This document shows positions 34,301-44,951 of a DNA stretch of 64,000 bases, in pieces. Below the pieces are notes generated by a model. The model was not told the DNA's origin and searched no databases. It was given only the letters and a program-made list of their open reading frames with translations. Where the stretch lies: positions 19,875,346-19,939,345 of the forward strand of contig CM024766.1 in assembly GCA_014218235.1 (NCBI GenBank). The letters run 5' to 3'. Numbering within the stretch: position 1 is the first letter of the stretch; every line of letters starts with the position of its first letter. This DNA is from Colocasia esculenta (Eukaryota > Streptophyta > Magnoliopsida > Alismatales > Araceae). Position numbers and translations under genes: made by a program.

Positions 34301-35113
34301 TTAAGTAACCATGGTGTTTAGGAGTCCTATTATAACTAGGAAAGGAGGTTTTCAGGATTGGCATGTTTGGTTTCCTATTTTTGATGTTTTCCTCCTCCCT
34401 TTGAGTGTGTGAGGCATTAGGAAACCTACCCTCATAGTTAGGCACGAATTTGGGTTGCCATGAATGCATGATTTCATCCCAATTCAACTCAAATTGCCTC
34501 TTTCTAATTTCAGCCTATTTAGAGTTATGAATTTCTATGCATTTTCTTGCTTCATTTGATTTTTGGGTCATATGTGGTCCATTGGCCCACTTATGATATT
34601 GGGTAATTATTATATATTGTTAGAAGCATTTCTAACATTTTTATTTAATTTATGATTGCGTCGTATTTCCGTGTTAACGGTTTTCCGACTTGTTTCTTTA
34701 TTTGGATAATTGGTCACAATAATTCTTAAACTTAGCTCACATGATTTTTATTGACCCAATTTTATTGATGGGTCATTAGAGGATATTATTTGAAATCCAT
34801 TTATGATTTTTATTTAATTTCCTGACTCGTCCAAGTATGTGTGATAATGATATTTCGACTTATTCATGAATTACGATAATAAGTCGCGAAACACTTTAAA
34901 CTTAGCTAATCCAATTTTTTTTCTTGTCACAAATTTCTTTGTGAAACGTTTAGTAATAATGTTTGGGGTTGATTTATAATTTTTACGGAATTTTCCGATG
35001 TGTTTTAGCACATACGATAATGATACGTATGTTTTAAATACTTGTTATTATGGAAATTATTTATTTCCATTTTAATTGAATTTTTATATAATTGAAATTT
35101 TCGGGGTGCTACA
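31391..35113 (-). repeat. 3' LTR of element D
   Basis: 3723 bp, TGTCACGTCC to GGGTGCTACA. A GGCGACA array lies at 33169-33345, with GCGAC cores at 33170/33192 and 33246/33268 (22 bp apart in each pair, pairs 76 bp apart). On the minus strand, TATA-like sequences lie near 34295-34335, which would put the array in the transcribed leader. The 82-codon frame at 32479-32727 recurs in the other LTR only because the LTRs are copies. Confidence 0.95.
33169..33345. promoter_or_regulatory. GGCGACA dyad array in D LTR
   Basis: AAGGCGACA occurs at 33167, 33189, 33243, 33265 and 33326 (approximate starts), with single-base variants such as TGCGACA near 33209 and inverted TGTCGC near 33314 and 33342. The copy in the other LTR (41614/41636 and following) has the same spacing. 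CG content here is well above that of the surrounding AT-rich LTR. Confidence 0.6.
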
Positions 35114-35147
35114 CCCACCCCCACTTAAGAGAATTTGGTCCCCTAAT
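35114..35147 (-). other. Polypurine tract region of element D
   Basis: On the minus strand AAGTGGGGGTGGG directly precedes the LTR start TGTAGCACCC. It follows the integrase stop at 35148. Confidence 0.85.
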
Positions 35148-36599
35148 TCATATATAGAAAAATTGTTGTATAAGTGAGGTGTACTTACTTGTGAATAACT
35201 CCGGGTACCTTTTGCGCATTGCTTCCTCGGTTTCCCACGTGTCGTCTTCGTCCATGCGTTGGTTCCATCGAACCCTTACTAGTGGAATAACTTTGTTCCT
35301 TAGTTGGCGTAGTTCCCGGTCCACGATCTTAATCGGCTTCTCTTGATATGTTCCATCTTTGTTGAATTCCAGAAGCTCATATTCTATGACATGCCATGGA
35401 TCTCGTACATACTTTTTCAACATGGATATGTGAAACACATTGTGTATTCCATCCATTTTTGGTGGTAAAGCGAGACGATATGCCACCTCGCCGACTCTTT
35501 CGAGTATTTCGAAAGGCCCGACAAACCTTGGTGACAACTTGCCTTTAATGCCAAATCGCCTGATGCCACGGCCTGAAGACACTTTCAAGAATACATGTTC
35601 ACCAATCTGAAACTCCAGGTCTCTTCTTCTATTATCTGCATATGCCTTTTGTCTTTGCTGCGCCACTGCCATTCTTTCTTTAATAAGCTTTACCTTTTCT
35701 GTGGTTTCTCTTATCATTTCAGGTCCTAGCATTTGTTTTTCGCCAACTTCATACCAGCATATTGGAGATCGGAAACTCCTGCCGTAGAGTGCTTCAAATG
35801 GTGCCATTTGAATGCTAGCTTGATAGCTATTATTGTAGGCGAACTCCACAAGAGCTAAGTGTTCATGCCAGCTACCTCCAAAATCTAGGACACATGCTCT
35901 AAGCATATCTTCAATCACTTGGTTGGTTCTCTCCGTCTGACCATCTGTCTGTGGATGGAAAGCCGTGCTAAAGTTTAGTTTAGATCCCTAGGAGTAATGC
36001 AATCCTTTCCAAAAGTGGGATGTGAACCTAGGGTCTCTATCAGACACGATAGACACCGATACTCCATGTAATCGGATTATTTCCTTCACATACAACGCAG
36101 CCAGAACATCCACTGACCACTTATTCTTCACCGGCAAGAAGTGAGCCGACTTAGTTAAGCGGTCGACAATCACCCAGATTCCATCGAATCCACCTCTAGA
36201 TTTAGGTAGTCCGAAAATAAAGTCCATCCCTATACCTTCCCATTTCCATGCCGGGATTTCTAGGGGTTTGAGTTTACCTGCAGGTCGCAAGTGTTCTGCC
36301 TTGACCTTTTGACATGTCAAGCATCGGGCGACATATTCCGCCACTTCTCTCTTCATATTAGGCCACCAAAAGCTTCTTTTCAAATCTTGATACATCTTGG
36401 TAGTTCCAGGATGGATGGTATACCTGGTCTTGTGAGCTTCATCCATAATCATTTTCTTTGTCTCTGCATGGTCGGGTACACAGACTCGATCCCGGAACAA
36501 TAACCTTCCATCTTCAGTTAATGAGAAATCCGGCCTCTGGTCTAGATTAGCCTTAATCTCCACAAATACAGGGTCATTGACTTGGAGTGTTGTGATGTC
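35148..36599 (-). pseudogene. Integrase of element D with chromodomain-like end
   Basis: Minus strand, from just after the RNase H stop at about 36600. The H2C2 domain (HKTRYTIHPGTTKMYQDLKR, CLTCQKVKAEH) and core D in GMDFIFGLPKS and D in IVSDRDPRF come before a TAG at 35988-35990. Past the stop, in the same frame, DGQTERTNQ supplies the third acidic residue. The C-terminus (35918-35148) has GEHVFLKV, KLSPRFVGPFEIL, FHISMLKKYVRDP and the ending DTWETEEAMRKRYPELF, the chromodomain-like signature of Tekay elements. All catalytic residues are present; only the nonsense codons disable it. Confidence 0.93.
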
Positions 36600-37292
36600 C
36601 TACAATAGTATGGGTTGTGCTCTAATGCTAGCGACAAAGCATCCCTTCTCTTTGATGTCAGCATCAATATTTAACTTGGCGAAATCTTCTAACAACTTCC
36701 ATTCATCTACCATTAAACTTGACAATGTGATCATTGGCTTTCTACTTAGAGCATCTGCCACAGCATTTGCTTTTCCGGGATGATATTGAATCGTGAAGTC
36801 GAAGTCTTTGAGATACTCCAGCCACCTCCGCTGTCTCATATTCAAGTCCTGCTGGGAAAACAGATACTTCAAGCTTTTATGGTCAGAAAACACAATGAAT
36901 TTCTCACCATATAGATAATGACGCCATATCTTCAAGGCGAAGACTACAGCCGCTAGCTCCAGAACATGTACAGGGTAATTGTCCTCATGCTTCTTCAATT
37001 GTCTGGACGCGTAGCATATAACTTGCCCATTCTGCATCAGTACACAACCAAGGCCGATCCCGGATGCATCGGTGTATACTTCAAAACTTCCCCCAGCAAC
37101 TGGCAGTGTTAGTACGGGTGCTGAGGTAAGGTGTTCTTTCAATGCCTTGAAACATTCTTCACATTCATCAGTCCATGCAAATGGATTCTCCTTCCTGGTA
37201 AGCCGGGTCAATGGTACAACTATCTTTGAGAAATCCTTAATGAAGCGACGATAATAACCGGCTAAACCCAGAAAGCTTCTAATCTCCGACAC
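36600..37292 (-). pseudogene. RNase H of element D
   Basis: An intact 230-codon frame on the minus strand: SEIRSFLGLAGYYRRFIKDF, YTDASGIGLGCVLMQNG, ELAAVVFALKIWRHYLYG, SDHKSLKYLFSQQDLNMRQ and YHPGKANAVADALSRK. It is in frame with the RT upstream and with the integrase downstream, separated by nonsense codons at 37308-37310 and about 36600. Confidence 0.93.
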
Positions 37293-37307
37293 AATTGTCG
37301 GCCTTGT

Positions 37308-37853
37308 CTAGTTCTTTACCACCTCCACTTTAGACAGATCTACAGAAATTCCCTCCTTGGATATGATGTGGCCAAGGAAGGACACCTCTTCCATCCAGAA
37401 CTCACACTTACTAAGTTTGGCATAGAGTTGATTGTCTCTAAGCACTTGTAGAGCCATCTTCAAGTGTTCTTCGTGTTCTTCTTTGGATTTGGAGTAAATA
37501 AGGATGTCGTCAATGAACACCACTATAAACTGGTCCAGGTATGGCCTATAAATATTATTCATAAGTTGCATGAAAGCCGCTGGAGCATTCGTTAAACCAA
37601 ACGGCATAACTACGAACTCATAGTGCCCATATCTACTTCGGAATGCAGATTTATGAATATCCTCCTCCTTTATTCTTAGTTGATGGTAGCCTGATCTTAG
37701 ATCTATCTTGGAGAAGTACTGTGCACCGGAGATCTGATCAAACAGCTCGTCGATGCGGGGCAGTGGATACTTATTCTTTATTGTCAACTGGTTTAACTGA
37801 CGGTAATCAATGCATAGCCTCATTGTCCCATCCTTCTTTCTGACAAATAGCAC
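37308..37853 (-). pseudogene. Reverse transcriptase of element D
   Basis: Minus strand: LFVRKKDGTMRLCIDYRQLN, SGYHQLRIKEEDIHKSAFR, VVMPFGLTNAPAAFM and the catalytic FIDDILIYS. It is joined to the upstream gag-protease frame by a frameshift near 37880-37855, where the expected FIKPS/SPWGAP motif is scrambled. It ends with a TAG that replaces Trp in VVKNW. Confidence 0.93.
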
Positions 37854-39151
37854 TGGCGCTCCCCACGGGGATGTGCTAGGCTTGATAAAACCTGATCTAG
37901 CAATTCTTGGATCTGCCTCTTCAACTCCTGCAATTCCACAGGGGACATACGGTACGGGGCCTTTGAGACAGGGGCTGCCCCAGGGAGTAACTCGATGGTG
38001 AAGTTTACCTCCCGCTCAGGTGGTATACCAGGTAATTCCTCTGGAAATACATCAAGATAGTCCCTGGCTATTGGAATGTCTTCTAGGTATGGTTTCTTCT
38101 CTTCAGTTGCCAAGACGGAAACTAGGAAAGCGTCACAACCCTGGTTGATTAGCTTAGAAGCCTTTAGGGAGGATATCAAGATGGGGTGTTTGTGATATCG
38201 GGTGCCAAGCAGTGATAGAGTTGGGAGGTTTGGTCTTTTAAAAGTGACCCTCCTATGGCGACAGTTTACATCGGCATCATATTTAATTAGCCAATCGACA
38301 CCCAGAATCGCATCATAACCCTTCATGTCTAAACAGATAAGGTCGGCAGGGAGATTGTGTCCTCCAATTATAGCTTCACATTTTGGCAAGTAGTGAGTGA
38401 GTTCAGATTCTGAGCCTAGTGGAGAGGCTACAATGATCTTGGATTTCAGGGGTACAGGTTTGACAGGTAGAGTTGCAGAAAATGTGGTAGAAATAAAAGA
38501 ATATGCAGCTCCAGTATCGATAAGTACGAAAGCAGGTTGAGAGTGTATGGAAATGGTACCTTCCACCATACCCCCTTCCTCGGGTAGGTCAGCTTCTATG
38601 ACAGCATTAAGGCGTCCCTGACGCCGTGGTACATTCTGAACTCTGCCTGGCTGGTCCTTCAGCATAGGACAATCAGGAATACGGTGGTCGCGACCACCAC
38701 ATCTCAAGCATGCCCTGAGCTTCTTCCAGCATTCTTCAGCTCGGTGTCCTGGCTTATCACAGAATTTGCAGTTTTCAGCCAACGGCCTACCTTCCACTTT
38801 GACTCTCTTATCTCCCGCGGCATCTCTTCCGGCATTCGACCTCTTGTTGTTGTTGTTGACGTTGTTGTTACAAAAAGTTGGAGCAATATTAGGCACTCCC
38901 TTCTTGACGAAGACCGGCTTGGAGTTGTCCTTGCCCCTCATGCCATCCACTTTGGCCATGGTGTCTTCTACCAGCTGGGCTCTTTGGACCATCTCGGTGT
39001 AAGTTTGAATATTGTGTGGTCCGAGCCTTTCAATGAACATGGGCCTAAGCCCATCCATGAAACGGTTAGCCTTCAACCTTTCAGTTCCCACCAGGTGTGG
39101 GGCATACACGGCAAGCCGTGCGAACTGAGCCTCATACTCAGCCACGGACAT
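37820..39151 (-). pseudogene. Gag C-terminus, protease and RT start of element D
   Basis: 443 codons on the minus strand: the end of the capsid (YEAQFARLAVYAPHLV, RLKANRFMDGLRP), an Asn-rich linker, a double zinc knuckle (CKFCDKPGHRAEEC and CLRCGGRDHRIPDC), the retropepsin-like protease (VLIDTGAAYSFIS, catalytic D in DTG; then YDAILGVDWL), and the RT lead-in (FPEELPGIPPEREVNFTIEL, SKAPYRMSP). The 3' end is out of frame with the RT. This stretch is intact, so the protease itself looks undamaged. Confidence 0.93.
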
Positions 39152-39582
39152 CCTTTCTGTTTTAGTGCGGCAAACTCTGATGCCTTCGTCTCCTTGACTC
39201 TCTCATAGAAATACTTTCCTCGGAATATCTCCAGGAATCCGTCCCACTCTAGTTCAGCTACATTAGGCAGGTGGGCTGATGTGGCCTTCCACCATGCTCG
39301 GGCATCCTTGGTAAATTGAAAAGTGGCCAGTACCACCTTCTCCCTATTGGTGCATTGCATTACTTGGAAGATCCTTTCTATTTCTTCCTGCCAGTTTTCT
39401 ACCTCGTCTGGGTCAGGGGATCCAGAGAAACGAGGAGGGTTTAAACTCCTAAAATTCCGGTGCAGATCACCGGCTCCATTCCTTGCAGCTCCCGCTTGAT
39501 TTCCAGCCTGAACCACATTCTGCAGAGCCTGAGTCAACCCCGCTACTGTCTCTTGCATAGCTTGCCATTGATTACGAGCCAT
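39073..39582 (-). pseudogene. Gag N-terminus of element D
   Basis: ATG at 39582 (MARNQWQAMQETVAG) begins a capsid with FRSLNPPRFSGSPDPDEVEN, WQEEIERIFQVMQC, ARAWWKATSAHL and WDGFLEIFRGKYFYERVKE. A frameshift near 39155 moves into the frame that starts MSVAEYEAQF. Unlike B, no intron-like gap interrupts the capsid. Confidence 0.92.
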
Positions 39583-39803
39583 TGCAGTGGAGTGAAAGAG
39601 CTATGAGGGTTCCTGAGAAAAAGGATGGAAACCAATTAATGTCTCTAGATTTATTTTAAGAGTCAATGGGTAGGAGTGTTTAATTCCTTTCTAACATATT
39701 CCCAGTCTCTACCCATTCTCACCAGATACTGTATTTAATTTCCATGACCTAGGTTCCATAGGTATCTCCTATTCCTGAGACGTATCCTATTTGGTATTCC
39801 TAG

Positions 39804-39815
39804 GCTCTGATACCA
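39804..39815 (-). other. Primer-binding site of element D
   Basis: The minus strand reads TGGTATCAGAGC, a perfect initiator-Met site, six bases from the LTR edge at 39822. Confidence 0.93.
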
Positions 39816-39821
39816 CTAAAA

Positions 39822-42800
39822 TGTCACGTCTCGAGAATTACGCAGTGGATATTATTAATTAATTAATTCGATTCGATATTTCGAGACGTGGACAGTCGGC
39901 AAATAAGCCTCTATCTAGCACGCACTAAATGTGTTTCAACACAACATCATAATAGGGCCCACATGTTGAACTCAATATAAATTGTATTCAAATCTCAACT
40001 CTTTGTATTCAAACGGAAACTAGTACAGGACTAAGACTCAATAAAAGGAAAAGTACATTCTATTCCTCACTTACTACTACATGAATCTAACACTCAAACT
40101 AAACTAACTATAGATAGACTCATGACTTGGAACGCTCCTCACTCGGACGCATTCCCATCCTCCGCTTGTTCTTCCTCTTGAACTTCATAGTCACCTAGAT
40201 TGGGTAAAAGTAGGGGATGAGCAAACTAGCCCAGTAGGATTTATATCTCAATGTGCGGGCAATGATATAAGTGATTAGCATTTTAGAACTAGGCAAGTAT
40301 GATGAATGATATGCAAGTACGAATAAAACTTAATAAAACATGATATACAAAACAAGCTAGAGAGAGTGATTGTGATAGAGCAAAATTGTGAACAAGATGA
40401 CAAGTTAGAACTAGCAATAGATCACTTTGTACGAGCACGCGAGATTTCACTTGATGTCAAGAGCGTAGGATATCACTAATTGCATTAAATGCAGGATGGC
40501 CATATCACGCAAGCAAGCAAGCAAGAACGCATGAGCACGATCATGTAACACTAATCAGGCATGTAGACTCTAATGTACACCAAGGAAAGATCCACCAAGA
40601 ATGCACACTAGGACACATGTATGTGGTTTTTGTATCTAACATTCAACAAGCAAGAAAGTACTCCCAGCTCAGATGCAACGCCAGTAATCATTATACCCCA
40701 TGGTTAACAGTATATCTATGACTCGCCGTCATTGGGGCTAGATTGGAGCCCTTGGACACACGCCGTGCCCTGTCAGCATCTCATGTAAGTTTTTAAATGT
40801 AGATACCCACAGTCATTAAATAATGGCCAATGAGAGTTCCAATAAGTAAGCATGTGTAATGTCATGTTCATGATGATGATGGGAACAAGTAATAAGTAAT
40901 TGAACATGATTTCATGATAACAATTGTCGAGAGATAATTTCGGCGGCATAACGGTACGATTTGTACTTTGGTTAAATCTTTACATTAATGGCTTTAATCT
41001 AGATTGTCAAATCACGCTTACGAGAACAAGAGGAGAAAGGAAGTGTACGCTATCTTCAGGGAACTTCAATGGTACAACCAACTCGTCGGCCATGTGGGAA
41101 TCCATGGTCAGAGGAGATTTACGGAGGCCTTGGAAAAAGGTCGCTAGTCTACCGATTCGGAATGACCGGTAGAGAGTTTCCAATTTCCCAAGAAAAGGCT
41201 GCCTAATAGTGCTAGTGTGTAGTGCGGTATGCGTGTCTCAATTCACAAACCATCAGACTCAAACTCGAAAGAAGCACTTAACAATATAACGTGGAATAAA
41301 ACTATGCACTTTAACTAAACATGGTTCGCAAGATTTTATGATGTCCATTATCATTTAAATGTAGAAGAACAGTAGGAAGATTAAATCACAAGAAGCATGA
41401 ATGGATCATAACATTTAGGGAGCACTTAGAATAGCATTCATGTAATTAAAGCTTTTAAATGGGTTAATCATTTTTAAGCCATTAAATAACAATCATGTAA
41501 TATTCAGACCCAAATAGGCAACTTACACAGTAAATATCACATTTAAACAGACCTCGGTATATGCGGAAAACTTGGCAAGAAAATAAGTGGTTTCAGGTAC
41601 AGATTCTGAGAAGGCGACATAGGGCTGTAAGGAAGGCGACAGGGTGTCAGATTGCGACAGGGCAAGGGCCGCGAAGGGATGGCTAGAAGGCGACAGGGGG
41701 TTGTGAAGAAGGCGACATGTCTGTCAGATCAGGTAGCCATGTAGCGACGTAGTACATGTCGCATTTCAGAAGGCGACAATAGGGCTGTCACAATAAGACC
41801 TCTGAAAGTGACGTATCGGGCCGTCGCGTTCACAGGGTCCGTGCCTGGCTCGGACAGAGCAAGGACAGTGCCTTGGATTACGGTCCAGAACTTCCATCTA
41901 TTGACACATGGTGCTTCCGAAATAGAGAACAATTTGTACAGTGTATGAAAAATAATGAAACCAGTTTTAAAACAACCTAGACATACAAGGGTACTTCCAG
42001 TAAATCGGAATTGGAAAATAAAGATGGTTTCAATAGGCTTTGATCATGTTGAACACAAGGTCAGAACAAGTGTAACCTGAAGACGTAGTTTTTAGGCAGC
42101 AACCCTATTACCACGCTTATAACTCTTTAACTAATGAGATTTAGACAAAACGTTCAACATGAAACATGACTAGGAAAACTATTAGAATAACTTTCATGTT
42201 ATGCGTTTTCTCCAATTCGGTCTTGAAACACGTGCAACATATTAAGAACAGGAAATGCTCTAACAGTGCGCGACTTTGGCAAAACACTTATAAATCAAGA
42301 TCTACTAAATGAAATTCGATGAAACCAGTGGGAAATGAAAGTTAACTTGATGCTCTACACATTGGTATAGGATATGTTAAGGTTTGGCCCGAGCAAACCT
42401 ACCTTTTGGGTTGAAGAAGTCTCGTTACTCCAGAAAACCAGTGTTCAGACCACTTGTAGGAGAACGCTTACTACTCCGTGTATACTAGATGGAATTTGGG
42501 CATTCCACTTGGGTTAGAACGTAGACTTGACCCTATTTCCAGGGGTATAGGCCTTGTAAGGTTGGGTTTAGGTTTGACGCACCTTTGGTCGACTTCAAGA
42601 GAGTGGTTTGTGTAGGTCGCGGCAGACGAGAAGGGGAAGAAGAACGGCTTCTTGTGGTCGTTCCACAGCTCCTCAGCCACCAAGAGCTACTCCACATGAC
42701 CCTAGCAAGTTCTAAATTCGTTCCTAGGGTTTGGGTGAAGAGTATTTAAGTAACCATGGTGTTTAGGAGTCCTATTATAAATAGGAAAGGAGGTTTTCGG

Positions 42801-43557
42801 GATTGACATGTTTGGTTTCCTATTTTTGATGATTTCCTCCTCCCTTTGAGTGTGTGAGGCATTAGGAAACCTCCCCTCATAGTTAGGCACGAATTTGGGT
42901 TGCCATGAATGCATGATTTTATCCCAATTCAACTCAAATTGCCTCTTTCTAATTTCAGCCTATTTAGAGTTATGAATTTCTATGCATTTTCTTACTTCAT
43001 TTGATTTTTGGGTCATATGTTGTCCATTGGCCCACTTATGATATTGGGTCATTATTATATATTGTTAGAAGCATTTCTAACATTTTTATTTAATTTATGA
43101 TTGCGTCGTATTTCGTGTTAACGGTTTTCCGACTCGTTTCTTTATTTGGATAATTGGTCACAATAATTCTTAAACTTAGCTCACATGATTTTTATTGACC
43201 CAATTTTATTGATGGGTCATTAGAGGATATTATTTTAAATCCATTTATGATTTTTATTTAATTTCCTGACTCGTCCAAGTATGTGTGATAATGATATTTC
43301 GACTTATTCATGAATTACGATAATAAGTCGCGAAACACTTTAAACTTAGCTAATCCAATTTTTTTTCTTGTCACAAATTTCTTTGTGAAACGTTTAGTAA
43401 TAATGTTTGGGGTTGATTTATAATTTTTACGGAATTTTACGATGTGTTTTAGCACATACGATAATGATACGTATGTTTTAAATACTTGTTATTATGTAAA
43501 TTATTTATTTCCATTTTAATTGAATTTTTATATAATTGAAATTTTCGGGGTGCTACA
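39822..43557 (-). repeat. 5' LTR of element D
   Basis: 3736 bp, near-identical to 31391-35113. It contains a short insertion with 'gactcgccgtc' near 40711-40726 that the other LTR lacks, and the same GGCGACA array starting at 41613. Confidence 0.95.
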
Positions 43558-44740
43558 TAACCCTTCCAAACCTTTTCCTCTATTTTGCTATGCCTTCATC
43601 TACCATTCTGAGCATTACATGAATTTGTTCAAAGAATATCTTTCTATTAGAGCATTTCTTGAAGTCCATGAAATGCCAGGTTTCACATTTGAACACTGGC
43701 TTCCCACTCATCTTCGCACCACACAAATCTCAGTGGACGAACTCCGCCTGATTTCTCAAAAATGCCATAGCCTAACCCCCAAAGAATTCCTTGATCTCTA
43801 TCCTGAAGAAGCTGTCAGATATCAGGAGTTCTAATCGAGGAACCAATTCTTATATGTCCATCTTCATTTGAATCTGAGGTTCTATGATTTGTTTGGGCTC
43901 CTCATCAGGGATTCTCAGGCCAAGTATAACTGCATGAAATCATTCAATTTTGACAGATTCAAGTTAGGACTACCTGACGTATCTAAAGGGCAATTTGAAA
44001 AACTTCTAAAAGGTCAGAGAGAAGTCATCCCTTCCATGACTGTGGCCTTATCATCTGGACTATATCCATCCTTTTTAGGAACTGTTGCTCATAGAAGAGA
44101 CTTTGCTGAAGCAGTCTTCAACAGATTCATTCGGATTGCCACTAGATTAAAAATCTAGTACAAACTGAAGTTGTCCTTTCAAAGATTTGTGTTTTTAAAG
44201 CTTTCCAAGAACCCTGATCACCTGTAAGACTTTCAGTTGTGTTTTGCTGAGTCCGAAAGGTTCTCCCTTGATCGGTGGGCAGCTGCTTACCTTGCAGATC
44301 ACACTGAGTGTGAGAAAATGAAGCTTTCTCCCTATGAGTTTCTGTCCAAAAGTCCCAAGGACTTAAAGAAGAACATTGGTCATAAGTGGGCACAAAGATA
44401 CTTAGTGTATTATCAAGCCAAAGATGCAGCTGTGACCAGAGGTTTGCACTGAAACATTACAGTCCATGAATTTCTTCATCTTGCAACCTCTAAGAAGTTT
44501 GTTCACCTTAAGTATTGTCTGAGCACGGACAAGTACTACATCAAGAGAAGCTGGTACCATAGGCGCCACATCAAATCTCATAGGAAGCTGCCCTCCACCA
44601 GTCCCAACTATAATATTAACTCTGCTTTGTTTAATAATTTCTTCTCTGAAAATGAGGAGAAGCTTTGGGATCTTCTCAAACCATATCTTGCTCAAATTCC
44701 CAGATCTTTGTACTTACCTAGCTCCTTATCTCGGTCTTAA
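43558..44740 (+). pseudogene. Envelope-like ORF of element C, part 2
   Basis: The sequence after the second TAACC copy continues the reading frame that ended at 31390 (GPKLGDN, then PSKPFPLFCYAFIYHSEHYM), running to a stop at 43834. Further blocks follow at 43868-44158 (FDRFKLGLPDVSKGQFEKLL) and 44237-44452 (FSLDRWAAAYLADHTECEKM). A last block reads LHLATSKKFVHLKYCLSTDK and ends TAA at 44738-44740. The product would be about 1100 residues with a globular start, a Q/E/P-rich middle and a globular end. No similarity to a known fusion protein was recognised. Confidence 0.75.
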
Positions 44741-44951
44741 ACACTATGTTCTGTATTTTTTTTAATGCAGTTATGATCCATGTTTTCCCTGCTTATTTCA
44801 TGTTTTCCTTATGATTTGTTACCCTTTCTGTTAATGCCACAAAGGGGGAAAAAGAGGTAAGCTAAGAAACTATAACATCATCTAAATCTCAACATTTTTA
44901 TTTTTCACTGTCTATTTTAAAGTTTTTGTCATTAACAAAAAGGGGGAGAAT
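44741..44951 (+). other. 3' UTR and two polypurine tracts of element C
   Basis: AAAGGGGGAAAAAGAGG at 44841-44857 and AAAAAGGGGGAGAAT ending at 44951, the latter touching the 3' LTR start (TGTTGAGC). Multiple tracts before the LTR are known for Sireviruses. Confidence 0.8.

Larger units (their letters stand above)
31391..43557 (-). mobile_element. Gypsy/Tekay element D (youngest insertion)
   Basis: 12,167 bp, flanked by TAACC (31386-31390 and 43558-43562). On the minus strand: 5' LTR 43557-39822, primer site, gag-protease-RT-RNase H-integrase 39582-35148, polypurine tract, 3' LTR 35113-31391. Hand comparison of the first 290 bp of the LTRs finds 8 differences plus a 15-bp indel further in (near 40711-40726). 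The coding region has only two frameshifts and three stops, less decay than in A, B or C. Confidence 0.96.

Noticed and set aside
32479..41172. An 82-codon ORF present twice, almost identical (32479-32727 and 40924-41172), which could look like a conserved small gene
   Set aside because: The two copies are the same place in the two LTRs of D, so their similarity comes from LTR duplication. No domain and no expected codon pattern.
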